Shown in pieces: positions 34,522-43,005 of a stretch of 64,000 bases of DNA. Under the pieces are notes generated by a model. The model searched no databases, had not been told where the DNA came from, and saw only the letters and a program-made list of their open reading frames with translations. Position numbers and translations under genes: made by a program. The first letter of the stretch is position 1; the number at the start of each line of letters is the position of its first letter. The DNA comes from Peribacillus saganii (lineage in GTDB: Bacteria > Bacillota > Bacilli > Bacillales > DSM-1321), in the NCBI RefSeq assembly GCF_003429095.1, contig NZ_QVTE01000030.1, positions 1 through 64,000 of the forward strand. The letters run 5' to 3'.

Positions 34522-34551
34522 TTTAAACAAAAAAAGCCAATATTTTGTCAA
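34522..34551 (-). promoter_or_regulatory. Promoter of the sugar ABC operon
   Basis: On the minus strand TTGACA (34546-34551) is separated by 18 bases from TTTAAA (34522-34527). The -35 is perfect and the -10 poor, as is usual for a regulated promoter. Confidence 0.55.
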
Positions 34552-34792
34552 CACTTACTTTGCTTTTTCACCAATAAAAAAGAGAGCCGCAAAAGTGTTC
34601 AATACCCTGAACTGGCTGGCTTAAAACTATTTCTTCTGATTTGCTACTCTATATTTGCTTCCGGTGAAAAATAGGAATAAAATTGAAATGGCAAATAGAT
34701 CATCCATATAAGGATGTTTGCTTTATAATGGCCGAATGCGATATTATGTAAATTATGGAATACGGTTTAAATGAAAAGTAGGATGATATGAA

Positions 34793-35719
34793 ATGAAACG
34801 AGCAAGATTAATTTATAACCCGACTTCAGGACGTGAAGCAATAAAAAGGCATTTACCCGATGTGCTGGAAAAACTTGAATTGGCGGGCTATGAAGCTTCA
34901 TGCCACGCAACCACCGGTGAGGGTGATGCAACTAGAGCAGCTCGGATCGCTATAGAACGAGGGTATGAGACTGTAATTGCAGCAGGCGGGGATGGGACCA
35001 TTTATGAAGTGGTAAATGGGCTGGCACAGGCTGAAAAACGGCCGAATCTTGGGATTATACCGGTTGGAACGACAAATGACTTTGCGCGTGCAATACATGT
35101 GCCCCGTTCGATTGAAGCGGCCGTTGATATCATTGCGGCTGGCCACACGATGCCAATTGACATTGGGAAAATGAACGATAAATACTTTATTAATATAGCT
35201 GGCGGCGGGCGGCTTACTGAGCTGACTTATGAGGTGCCGAGCAAACTGAAAACAATGCTGGGCCAGCTGGCTTACTATTTAAAGGGTATGGAAATGCTTC
35301 CTTCTATTAAGGCAACGGAAGTATCAGTTGAATATGATGGAAAAATATTTGAAGGCGAGATCATGCTTTTTCTTGTAGCGAACACTAACTCAGTAGGGGG
35401 CTTTGAAAAACTGGCACCTGATGCATCCTTAAATGATGGGATGTTCACATTGCTTATTCTGAAAAAGACGAACCTGGCTGACTTCATTCGCGTAGCCACT
35501 CTGGCAGTTAGAGGCGAGCATGTTAATGATCCAAGTGTGATTTATGCCAAGGCAAACCGAATTAAAGTTATGCCTAAGGACAAAATGCAGCTAAACCTTG
35601 ACGGTGAATTTGGCGGACTTGCTCCGGCAGAGTTCGTGAACCAATACCGTCATTTCAATGTATTTGTGCCAAAAGGCGAGCTGCCGGATGACCCGGAAAA
35701 TCAAAAGGAAGAAAATTAA
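34793..35719 (+). CDS. dgkB: Diacylglycerol kinase DgkB (YerQ)
   Basis: Soluble DgkB phosphorylates diacylglycerol released by lipoteichoic acid synthesis, returning it to phosphatidic acid. The 308-residue protein has the DAGK catalytic domain with RARLIYNPTSG, the nucleotide-binding GGDGT (residues 65-69) and PVGTTNDFARA. The C-terminal NAD-kinase-like fold contains NIAGGGRLTELTY and QLNLDGEFGG. The start follows a moderate GGATGAT site. It is the B. subtilis YerQ counterpart and lies before rlmCD as there. Confidence 0.93.
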   Translation: MKRARLIYNPTSGREAIKRHLPDVLEKLELAGYEASCHATTGEGDATRAARIAIERGYETVIAAGGDGTIYEVVNGLAQAEKRPNLGIIPVGTTNDFARAIHVPRSIEAAVDIIAAGHTMPIDIGKMNDKYFINIAGGGRLTELTYEVPSKLKTMLGQLAYYLKGMEMLPSIKATEVSVEYDGKIFEGEIMLFLVANTNSVGGFEKLAPDASLNDGMFTLLILKKTNLADFIRVATLAVRGEHVNDPSVIYAKANRIKVMPKDKMQLNLDGEFGGLAPAEFVNQYRHFNVFVPKGELPDDPENQKEEN

Positions 35720-35724
35720 GCTTA

Positions 35725-35755
35725 AAAAACCTTGTTCTCTGGACAAGGTTTTTGT
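35725..35755 (+). terminator. Terminator after dgkB
   Basis: AAAACCTTGTTC pairs with GGACAAGGTTTT, a TCT loop and T run. Confidence 0.85.
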
Positions 35756-35800
35756 TCTTGTTTAGGGGAATTAACAATGATGAGTAAGGGGGCAAAATGT

Positions 35801-36355
35801 TTGATTATACGGAAAGCAACACCCGAGGATGCTGACACTGCTGCAGTACTTATTTTAATGGCTATTAAGGATATTGCAGAAGCATTGACAGGGGAGAAAG
35901 AGGAACGAGAAATCCTGAAAGTGCTAAGGGAGTATTTTACACAGGAAAAGAACCGCCTAAGTTACCGAAACTCAATGATCCTGGAAGCAAACGGGGAAAT
36001 TGCAGGGATTGTTATTGCCTACCATGGCAGTGAAGCTAATCAGCTGGACGCCTCTATTCTTGCCAGGTTAAGGTTAAGGAATAAGAATGCAAGTATTGGA
36101 AAAGAAGCCGAAGAAGCGGATTATTATGTCGATACTTTATGTGTAGCCCAAGCATACCGGGGGAAAAGAATGGGTAGGATGCTCATTGCTGCTGCAGAGG
36201 AAAAAGGCAGACTGCAGGGTTATCCTACAATTGCCTTGAACGTAGAGAAAGACAATGAGCGGGCGCGGAGACTATACAGCAGGCTGGGATACAAATCCAG
36301 TAAAGTAATCACAATCAACCACCATTCCTACGATTATATGGTAAAGCATTTATAA
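35801..36355 (+). CDS. GNAT-family N-acetyltransferase
   Basis: From the TTG at 35801 the protein is 184 residues and begins IIRKATPEDADTAAVLI, a typical GNAT start. The acetyl-CoA site is VDTLCVAQAYRGKRMGRMLI (motif A, with the RGKRMG loop), followed by GYPTIALNVEKDNERARRLY and SRLGYK (motif B). I prefer the TTG because AAGGGGG stands 7 bases upstream; ATG codons at 35777/35780 lack a site. The acceptor substrate is unknown. It is followed within 15 bases by a broken hydrolase gene. Confidence 0.8.
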   Translation: MIIRKATPEDADTAAVLILMAIKDIAEALTGEKEEREILKVLREYFTQEKNRLSYRNSMILEANGEIAGIVIAYHGSEANQLDASILARLRLRNKNASIGKEAEEADYYVDTLCVAQAYRGKRMGRMLIAAAEEKGRLQGYPTIALNVEKDNERARRLYSRLGYKSSKVITINHHSYDYMVKHL

Positions 36356-36370
36356 AAGGAGAGGATTGAA

Positions 36371-37086
36371 GTGCTTCAAGGCTGGGTTAAAAACGGGGAT
36401 ATACGCATCCATTATCTCGATAATACTGGCACGTCTGAAAAAGACACGCCACTTGTCATCATTCCGGGATTAACCGAAGCCGATGATGACTACGAAGAAA
36501 TGATCCGGGAACTGCTGCCGCGAAGGACGGTTGTCATTACGCTGAGGGGTCGCGGCCAAAGCGAAGCACCGTCAGAAGGCCACACGCTTGCTGACCATGT
36601 ATCGGACGTTGAATCGGTAATCAACAATATTGTGATTGATAGTTTTATATTATTTGGCTATTCGCGTGGTGTATCCTATGCACTTGGGTATGCCATTAGA
36701 AACAGGGAACGGATAAGAGGGTCATTATTGGAGATTATCCAGCGATCCATGCTAATCTTCGGCCAGGCTGGGCTGATTTTTTTGCAGGATTACCTCTCCC
36801 GGGAGGTAATCCTGTCCTGGAACGTATGAGTAAAGAAACGCTTCAAAAAATTGAAGCTGAGTCTGAGGAAATCTACTTTAAAGAGGATTTGAAAAAACTA
36901 AATTGTCCATTTTTAGTTATTCGCGGAGGCCTTGACGGAGCCGCTCTAACAGAAGAAGGTGTAATGGAATATATGGATGTAGTACCAAATGCGAGAGTCC
37001 GAGTCTTTGAGAAAGCAGACCATAACAGATTAATCTTAATTCAGAGCAGATGGTCCAAGCTTTTCAGGAGTTTTTTCGGCAGATAG
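36371..37086 (+). pseudogene. Alpha/beta hydrolase, frameshifted
   Basis: Two adjacent frames together encode one alpha/beta-hydrolase of about 238 residues. The first part runs from GTG 36371 (PLVIIPGLTEADDDY, TLRGRGQSEAP, nucleophile elbow GYSRGVSYALG) to IRNRERIRG near 36721. After that the correct continuation is in another frame: IIGDYPAIHANLRPGWADFF, then MSKETLQKIEAE, ending with PFLVIRGGLDGA (the acid region) and the catalytic His in FEKADHNRL. Loss of one base near the GGG run at about 36718-36722 explains it. The elbow has GYSRG with Ser. It may be a recent mutation or a sequencing error, since the rest is well preserved. Confidence 0.85.
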
Positions 37087-37251
37087 ACAGGCAGGAGATA
37101 AAATTACAATAAAAAATACGGCATCTAACCGTATTTGTTCTGCTTTCGTGACAAGGAGTACTAAAAGGATGTATTGGCCTTGTTAAACCAGCATAATTCT
37201 GTCAACGGGTTTTTCCGGGAAAACAGAGACTCAATCCGTGAAAAAATTTAT

Positions 37252-37388
37252 TACACGACGTGCCGGGCCATAGAACGTGTTCCTTTTGTCGCTACCTTTG
37301 TGAGGACATGGCGACCTTAGCCGTTCTTCCTCTGTCAGGTCGTGCTGGCGTCGACGTTCCTTAGTCAGGAACGCTTGTGCTTTTCTAT
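37252..37388 (+). repeat. Dispersed repeat copy
   Basis: TGTGAGGACATGGCGACCTT, AGCCGTTCTTCCTC and CGCTTGTGCTTTTC closely match the 3' half of the 57 kb copies in direct orientation (GACGTGGCGACCTTAGCCGT there). The left part differs (ACACGACGTGCCGGGCC). It overlaps the 3' end of the minus-strand zinc-ribbon gene by a few bases. Confidence 0.7.
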
Positions 37389-37600
37389 ATCTGCTGATTT
37401 GTACTGACCCAGTCAGCATACATGCCGCTGCCTTCACAGCCACTACATTCGTAAATATTATTATAGTTGAATTCATTGGGTGCAAATGTATAGAAGCCTT
37501 TTCCGCTGCAATCCGGACACAGACCTTGCTCCTCCATCCTCAGCATCCTTTTCTCGGCGCTTGCCGCTTTCCATTGTTTAATGGCGTCAAACAACCCCAT
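37385..37600 (-). CDS. Small CxxC zinc-ribbon-like protein
   Basis: The 71-residue protein starts MGLFDAIKQWKAASAEKRML and has two metal-type Cys pairs, CPDCSGKGF (about residues 28-36) and CSGCEGSG (about 52-59), resembling the CxxCxGxG zinc ribbon of DnaJ. I use the ATG at 37600 with GAGGTGAG just upstream; an earlier in-frame start has no site. Homologues in Bacillus are sometimes labelled methionine aminopeptidase, which this sequence does not support. Function unknown. The 3' end runs into a dispersed repeat. Confidence 0.7.
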   Translation of the reverse strand: MGLFDAIKQWKAASAEKRMLRMEEQGLCPDCSGKGFYTFAPNEFNYNNIYECSGCEGSGMYADWVSTNQQI

Positions 37601-37799
37601 GTTACTCACCTCAAAGTGTGTTTTGTTCTTAACATGCGATAGTTCATTATTTTTTATGCATAAAATGGAAATTTTTAATTGAATCAAGATGGCTTGTCTT
37701 AGTGCTTTGTCCCTCTGCTGTATTTTATGATAGAATACTTACAGTCTTTGCCAAGCAAACCTCTTACTATAGGTTATGTACAGAAAAGGATGAATGACA

Positions 37800-39179
37800 A
37801 TGAAAAAGACCGCTCCGATAGCAAAAAATGATTATATAGATGTAATGTTTGAAGACCTGACTCATGATGGCGCAGGTGTGGCCAAAATTGACGGCTACCC
37901 TGTTTTCGTGCCCAATGCACTGCCGGGAGAAAAGGGTCAAGTTAAGATTACCAAGGTCAATAAAGGCTATGGCTTCGGCCGTTTAATGGAACTATATGAA
38001 AAAAGTGATTACCGGATCGATGTACCAACGGAGGAAGCACATAAATTCGGCGGCTGCCAGCTGCAACACATCAGCTACGAAGGGCAGCTGGCTTATAAAG
38101 AAAAACAGGTGCGGGAAGTGCTAGCCCGCATCGGAAAGCTGGAAGATGTAAAGGTACATCCAATTTTGGGTATGGACAACCCATGGAAATACCGTAACAA
38201 GGCTCAGGTACCTGTAGGTGAAAAAGACGGTAAACTGATCGCCGGCTTCTTCAAACCACGAAGCCACGAAATCGTTGATACAAATGAAAGTGTCATTCAG
38301 CTTCCGGAGGTTAATGAGGCTATCCAAACGGTGAAGGAAATCTGCACTGAACTTGAGATACCGGCTTATCATGAAGAATCCCATAAAGGAGTGCTCCGCC
38401 ATATCATGGCCCGTTATGGGCAGCAAACAGGAGAGCTGATGGTGGTACTGGTCACCCGCACAGCCGACCTGCCACAAAAGCATCAGCTGGTTGAGGAAAT
38501 AACTGTCCGTCTGCCCAAGGTTAAATCCATTATCCATAACATAAACTCCAAGCGCACCAACGTTATAATGGGAGAAAAAACAAAAGTGCTTTGGGGCAGT
38601 GAAGTCATCTATGATTATATCGGCGACGTTAAATTCGCTATCTCAGCGTTATCTTTCTACCAAGTCAATCCGGTACAAACAAAGGTGCTGTATGACAAAG
38701 CGCTTGAATACGCAGGGCTGACGGGAGAAGAGTCTGTGATTGATGCGTATTGCGGGATTGGAACGATATCTTTGTTCCTGGCTCAAAAAGCGAAAAAAGT
38801 GTTCGGAGTGGAGATTGTTCCGGAAGCAATAGAGGATGCAAAACGGAACGCAGAACTCAATGATATCCGCAATGCAGAATTTGCAGCAGGAGCAGCGGAA
38901 ACGGTTATACCAGAGTGGTACAAGGCCGGAAACAACGCAGACGTATTGGTCGTTGATCCGCCGCGTAAAGGGTGCGATGAAGCTCTGCTCAATACCATAA
39001 TTGAAATGAAACCCAAGAAGGTTGTATACGTATCGTGTAACCCTGCGACACTGGCACGAGACCTGCGAATATTAGAAGATGGCGGATATCGAACGATCGA
39101 AGTACAGCCGGTAGATATGTTTCCGATGACGACACATGTGGAAGTCGTGACGGTTTTGGAATTGAAGAAGTCTAACTAA
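37800..39179 (+). CDS. rlmCD: 23S rRNA (uracil-C5)-methyltransferase RlmCD
   Basis: The RlmCD (YefA) family methylates U747 and U1939 of 23S rRNA with SAM. Domains: an N-terminal TRAM domain ([16 protein letters not shown]), a central domain, and a C-terminal Rossmann methyltransferase with [28 protein letters not shown] and the catalytic Cys in [14 protein letters not shown]. Oddly, the usual Fe-S segment reads [15 protein letters not shown], so two of three clustered Cys are missing, and the later ligand is Ser in TNESVIQ. Start at the ATG at 37800 with AAAGGATG upstream (ATG 37794 is also possible). Confidence 0.92.
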   Translation: MKKTAPIAKNDYIDVMFEDLTHDGAGVAKIDGYPVFVPNALPGEKGQVKITKVNKGYGFGRLMELYEKSDYRIDVPTEEAHKFGGCQLQHISYEGQLAYKEKQVREVLARIGKLEDVKVHPILGMDNPWKYRNKAQVPVGEKDGKLIAGFFKPRSHEIVDTNESVIQLPEVNEAIQTVKEICTELEIPAYHEESHKGVLRHIMARYGQQTGELMVVLVTRTADLPQKHQLVEEITVRLPKVKSIIHNINSKRTNVIMGEKTKVLWGSEVIYDYIGDVKFAISALSFYQVNPVQTKVLYDKALEYAGLTGEESVIDAYCGIGTISLFLAQKAKKVFGVEIVPEAIEDAKRNAELNDIRNAEFAAGAAETVIPEWYKAGNNADVLVVDPPRKGCDEALLNTIIEMKPKKVVYVSCNPATLARDLRILEDGGYRTIEVQPVDMFPMTTHVEVVTVLELKKSN

Positions 39180-39560
39180 AAAATACACTTGCTCGTTAAA
39201 ATAAACATTTGCCAGTCCGGCCCTGCTTTCGTTAATTGGCGATTTAGGGGTCTTTTTCCTGTTAAACCTTTTCAATCCAGTGTTTTTACAAATTTCTTTT
39301 CAGTCTTTTTTAGCAAAACTTTATTTTTAACACGAAAAGTGGAATGCTGGTTGGTGAGGAAGAATTTAGCAGGAATTTATTTTGGTAGTACAGAGATCTT
39401 GAAGGTAAAATAAACAATAACTAATAAAAATAAATATTCCAATCAGTTTGATAAAAAGTGCTTTAGCATGGTATAAGTGTAAAAGAAGCAGGGACATTTG
39501 CTTTTTAATTTTGGGATAAGGGTTTGACCTGGTTTATCTCATAAATGAGAGGATTTAAAT
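39180..39560. other. Intergenic, AT-rich
   Basis: An open frame of 74 codons (39189-39413) starts at a TTG without a ribosome site and shows no recognised domain. From its codon use I do not call it. No promoter with good hexamers was found ahead of the dihydrouridine synthase gene. Confidence 0.4.
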
Positions 39561-40535
39561 ATGGAAGATAATTTTTGGCGTGATTTACCACGACCTTTTT
39601 TTATACTGGCACCAATGGAAGATGTGACGGATGTTGTTTTTCGCCATGTAGTGAGTGAAGCAGCCAGACCTGATGTGTTTTTTACAGAGTTTACAAACAG
39701 TGAGAGTTATTGTCATCCACAGGGAATCCAGAGTGTGCGCGGGCGTTTGACTTTTACAGAGGATGAGCAGCCAATTGTAGCCCATATATGGGGGGATAAG
39801 CCTGAAAACTTTCGGCAAATGAGTATTGGTATGGCCGAACTTGGGTTTCGGGGTGTGGATATCAATATGGGCTGTCCTGTACCGAATGTAGCACAGCATG
39901 GGAAGGGAAGCGGCCTTATCCGTCGTCCAGAAGTTGCAGCAGAATTAATACAAGCAGCAAAAGCAGGAGGATTGCCCGTAAGTGTAAAGACAAGGCTTGG
40001 TTATACTGAGATAGACGAATGGCGTGACTGGCTGACACACATATTGAAACAAGACATTGCTAATCTATCCATTCATCTGCGTACCAGAGAGGAAATGAGC
40101 AAAGTAGATGCTCATTGGGAGCTGATCCCGGAGATTAAGAAACTTCGTGACCAGGTGGCACCAGATACACTTTTGACGATTAATGGGGATATTCTTGACC
40201 GCCAAACTGGCTTGAAGCTCGTTGATCAATATGGTGTCGATGGGGTTATGATTGGGCGTGGTATTTTCAGTAATCCATTTGCCTTTGAAAAGGAGCCGAA
40301 AGATCATAGCAGTAAGGAATTGCTTGATCTCTTAAGGCTGCATCTGGATCTTCATGATAAATATTCGCTGCGTTCGTTCAAGGCTCTTCATCGCTTTTTT
40401 AAGATATATGTCAAAGGATTTCGAGGGGCGAGTGAATTAAGAAATCAATTAATGAACACAGAGTCAACAGATGAAGTGCGTGCTTTGCTTGATAACTTTG
40501 AGTCAAAGCATCTTGATGGAATGGAGGAACAGTAG
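39561..40535 (+). CDS. tRNA-dihydrouridine synthase
   Basis: This 324-residue FMN enzyme reduces uridines in the tRNA D-loop with NADPH. The N-terminal TIM barrel starts [14 protein letters not shown]. The catalytic Cys is in [20 protein letters not shown], the FMN site includes VSVKTRLGY, and [16 protein letters not shown] binds phosphate. A shorter helical C-terminal domain follows. It resembles the DusC/DusB-like group more than the two Dus proteins normally found in Bacillus core genomes, so it may be an extra, acquired copy. GAGAGGAT lies before the ATG. Confidence 0.88.
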   Translation: MEDNFWRDLPRPFFILAPMEDVTDVVFRHVVSEAARPDVFFTEFTNSESYCHPQGIQSVRGRLTFTEDEQPIVAHIWGDKPENFRQMSIGMAELGFRGVDINMGCPVPNVAQHGKGSGLIRRPEVAAELIQAAKAGGLPVSVKTRLGYTEIDEWRDWLTHILKQDIANLSIHLRTREEMSKVDAHWELIPEIKKLRDQVAPDTLLTINGDILDRQTGLKLVDQYGVDGVMIGRGIFSNPFAFEKEPKDHSSKELLDLLRLHLDLHDKYSLRSFKALHRFFKIYVKGFRGASELRNQLMNTESTDEVRALLDNFESKHLDGMEEQ

Positions 40536-40554
40536 AACTATCCCAATTCAAGGT

Positions 40555-40660
40555 AAAAGTGAATTAGAAGTTAAACTGGTGTGCCCCCCAGAAGTTAGAG
40601 TTTATACTAAGCAGTTAATTGGCTGGTGTAAAGGCGGTATTGAACATTCCCTCCAATTTT
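40555..40660 (+). mobile_element. Possible IS3-family end (remnant)
   Basis: TGGTGTGCCCCCCAGAAGTTAGAG (split: GGTGTGCCCCCC at about 40577-40588 and AGAAGTTAGAG after it) resembles the terminal inverted repeats of IS3/IS150-type elements of Bacillus. A short coding-like segment (KQLIGWCKGGIEHS) follows, but no transposase remains. The call rests on recall of the terminus pattern, so it is tentative. Confidence 0.3.
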
Positions 40661-40674
40661 TACTTTGTACGCTA

Positions 40675-40715
40675 GGTAACGGAATCAGGTGATTCTGGTT
40701 CCGTTATTTTTTTGT
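40675..40715 (+). terminator. Terminator
   Basis: GTAACGGAATCAG and CTGGTTCCGTTAT pair around a GTGATT loop and are followed by TTTTTTT. It probably ends the Dus transcript. Confidence 0.85.
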
Positions 40716-41011
40716 AAAATCACCAACATCTCTTGTTTTGTCAAATTCGGTCCAGACACGTGGAGTGTCTAGTGTCAACATATCCTGTTGATGCAAATAA
40801 CTGGGAGCGCCTAACCCCTGACTCAAACCCAAATAATTACCATAACCTAATGAGCTCATGCTATGATGCGTGAGCTTTTATATTGCTAATGTAAAACAAT
40901 ACATTTGACTTATTTTTAACTACTATTTTCCCTCGATACGTTTTATAAAATCGTTGTTTAAATGGGCTTAAGATAAGAATTATGTTACAACTATTCCAGT
41001 ATCTATCATAA

Positions 41012-41142
41012 ATAGAGCCTAAGCAAGAAAGTATGATTCCCCATTCTTAACAGAAGAGGAAATTGAATTATTACGTGAACCATGTGAGACTACTTTTGAA
41101 AAAGCACTATTTGAGTTTATGTATTCAACCGGTGCAGGATAG
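41012..41142 (+). pseudogene. Tyrosine recombinase (integrase) fragment
   Basis: One frame reads IEPKQESMIP and, after a frameshift near 41041, the next reads FLTEEEIELLREPCETTFEK then ALFEFMYSTG with a stop at 41140. This matches the linker and first helices of the catalytic domain of XerC/XerD-type recombinases just before the catalytic Arg (STGCRIGE). The Arg and everything after it are missing. It marks a decayed mobile element or integron-like recombinase. Confidence 0.7.
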
Positions 41143-41483
41143 GATAAGTTGAAAGCTTAACCGGAAAGTGGTATTTCAGCCGAAATCTTTATAAAAGCAA
41201 AACCCAAGAATGCTGTTAAATCAACATTCTTGAGTTTTTAATTTGGGTTCATTTTTCTCTTAAATGGACTTTTTAGCCAGCCCTAGATGTAGGTTGAAAA
41301 GTGCTTTTTTATGACATTTTCTCAAACCACCTATATAGATGCTTTTTGAAGTTCGAATTGTTCATTTAATTTGTTTTACATTAATTAGTCTAAAATATAA
41401 AGTTTTATTACATTATTAATTATTAAGCATGTTTGACGATATTACATATAGTACTTTTATACTGCATCAAGGAGTGTCGGGAA
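41143..41483. other. Intergenic upstream of the soluble chemoreceptor
   Basis: Apart from the hairpin at 41203-41241 this AT-rich stretch has no open frame. Several T/A-rich hexamers near 41360-41440 could form promoters but none is clearly best. A sigma-D type promoter, expected for chemotaxis genes, was not recognised. Confidence 0.35.
41203..41241 (+). terminator. Terminator-like hairpin
   Basis: CAAGAATG pairs with CATTCTTG across a 12-base loop and is followed by AGTTTTT. An outer AACCC/GGGTT pair could extend the structure. It follows the integrase fragment. Confidence 0.65.
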
Positions 41484-42311
41484 ATGAATAGCTTAGATCA
41501 AGCTCTGGCCATTGCGCCAATACTTACAAAGATATTAAAAGATGAGGATTTTATCGTAGCGATTACTGATACAGAGAAATACATCTATGCATCACCGGGT
41601 AAGAACTTAGATCCAGGGATAGAATATGGACAACCCTTTTTGGATTATGATCTATTCGGCCAAATTAAAAAGACGTTGAACCGAGTGGAAATTTTAACGC
41701 CTCCCGAGTATGGCACACCATTTAAAGGGGTTGGTTATCCTTTGTTTGACGCAAAGAATAATTGGATTGGGTCTTTAGGTTTTGGAATTAGTTTGGAGAA
41801 AGAATATATTCTAAAAGATATTATTGCTAACCTAAATCATATTTCAGGTACAATTGGGGAACAGACCAATACCATCACAGCCCACGCAGAGGAACTCTCC
41901 GCTACGATTGAAGAAATTTCAGCCTCTTCGGAAATTACAATGAAGCACACTGAAGAAGTGAATAAGGTTATTTCTTTTATAGATAATGTTGCCCAGCAGT
42001 CCAATTTGCTCGGGCTAAACGCTTCCATAGAGGCAGCAAGAGCAGGCGAACACGGGAAGACCTTTTCCGTTGTTGCATCAGAAATAAGAAAATTATCAAG
42101 CAATACAGGGGAAGCTTCTAAACAAATCGGGACCTTCTTGGCTGATATGAAAGAGCAAATAACGGCAGTAACGCACAGTATCGGGGATATTGAAAAATCT
42201 TCAGCTGAATTAAGTTCAAATGCCGAAACCTTCACTAAACTGACAGAGGAGTTAAACCAACTAAGTGAATCACTTGATAGTTTCATGAGTGGTCTGTTAA
42301 ACGAAAAGTAA
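41484..42311 (+). CDS. Soluble methyl-accepting chemotaxis protein (YfmS-like)
   Basis: The 275-residue protein lacks any membrane helix. Residues 1-110 form a sensor domain ([52 protein letters not shown]), and the rest is a coiled-coil signalling domain with the highly conserved tip [20 protein letters not shown] and [10 protein letters not shown] that contacts CheA and CheW. Architecture and length match B. subtilis YfmS. Start at the ATG at 41484 with AAGGAGTG upstream; the longer frame from 41433 has no ribosome site. Ligand unknown. Confidence 0.85.
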   Translation: MNSLDQALAIAPILTKILKDEDFIVAITDTEKYIYASPGKNLDPGIEYGQPFLDYDLFGQIKKTLNRVEILTPPEYGTPFKGVGYPLFDAKNNWIGSLGFGISLEKEYILKDIIANLNHISGTIGEQTNTITAHAEELSATIEEISASSEITMKHTEEVNKVISFIDNVAQQSNLLGLNASIEAARAGEHGKTFSVVASEIRKLSSNTGEASKQIGTFLADMKEQITAVTHSIGDIEKSSAELSSNAETFTKLTEELNQLSESLDSFMSGLLNEK

Positions 42312-42321
42312 AGTTTTCAAC

Positions 42322-42351
42322 AAGGTCAGCATAAGCCTTGCTGTCCTTTTT
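42322..42351 (+). terminator. Terminator after the soluble chemoreceptor
   Basis: AAGGTCAGCA and TGCTGTCCTT pair with one T-T mismatch around TAAGCCT; TTT follows. It lies 10 bases after the stop. Confidence 0.65.
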
Positions 42352-42814
42352 AACAAATTTGAAATAGTACTAGAGGAAATCGGAAGACTATTGGGCTTGA
42401 AGATCAAATGCAGCAGCAAATTTTAGATGTTAGGGGTTGACGCATTTAACATAAGTGTATGGACGTTCTATATAAGCATCAGATTGGAAGTATTTCAACG
42501 GAAAACTGTTATATTTTTATCCGAAAATAAAGTCTATAAGAAAATGAAGGAACTCTTTTTCAATTTTGCAAAGTAACTATGCCCCGATTAATTTTGAATA
42601 TGTAAATTTAATGGTAATAAAGTAACAGGTAAAAAGGCGATGTGACCAAGTTGAGCAAACACTGTCCAGATGTACTTTACAAAGAATACTCTGGGTAGCG
42701 GTAGTATTAAAATAATTGAAGGTGAGGGGCCTTATTTCTAAAGAACATATTTTACTCATTTGAATATACGCTTAATTAATAAATTTATATATTTGAATTT
42801 ATTTATTCTTAAGA
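42352..42814. other. Intergenic, AT-rich
   Basis: No gene or repeat is seen in this stretch before the c-di-GMP riboswitch. The promoter for the riboswitch transcript must be in its last 100 bases; TTGAAT (42760-42765) is the best -35 candidate, but the matching -10 is weak. Confidence 0.35.
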
Positions 42815-42895
42815 AAATGGCAAACCTATTGAAAGGTGGGGACGCAAAGCCACAGGCCTAAGGCAGAAATGTTATGGCAGCTGGGTTACCTAATA
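42815..42895 (+). ncRNA. Cyclic di-GMP-I (GEMM) riboswitch
   Basis: GGCAAACCTATTGAAAGGTG, GGGACGCAAAGCCACAGGCC, TAAGGCAG and CAGCTGGGTTACC follow the GEMM-I consensus: the GAAA tetraloop, the GGGACGCAAAGCC ligand core and the GGGTTACC closing strand. A terminator stem (42916-42942) follows, then a transmembrane chemoreceptor gene. GEMM-I elements often control chemotaxis, motility or adhesion genes. The likely outcome is c-di-GMP-dependent expression of this receptor. Confidence 0.88.
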
Positions 42896-42915
42896 AGATG
42901 GCTTTATTTTTTATA

Positions 42916-42942
42916 AATCCACCTTTTTGGGGTGGTTTTTTT
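42916..42942 (+). terminator. Riboswitch expression-platform terminator
   Basis: TCCACC and GGGTGG-type pairing (CCACC/GGTGG) with a TTTTTGG loop and seven T residues, between the c-di-GMP aptamer and the chemoreceptor gene. Confidence 0.75.
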
Positions 42943-43005
42943 AACTTTTTTTAATTATTTACGGTTGAATAAGAAGCTATACAAGCATATTTGGAGAGTG
43001 GCGTA

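Noticed and set aside
39189-39413. 74-residue open frame after rlmCD
   Set aside because: TTG start without ribosome site, unusual composition, no recognised domain.
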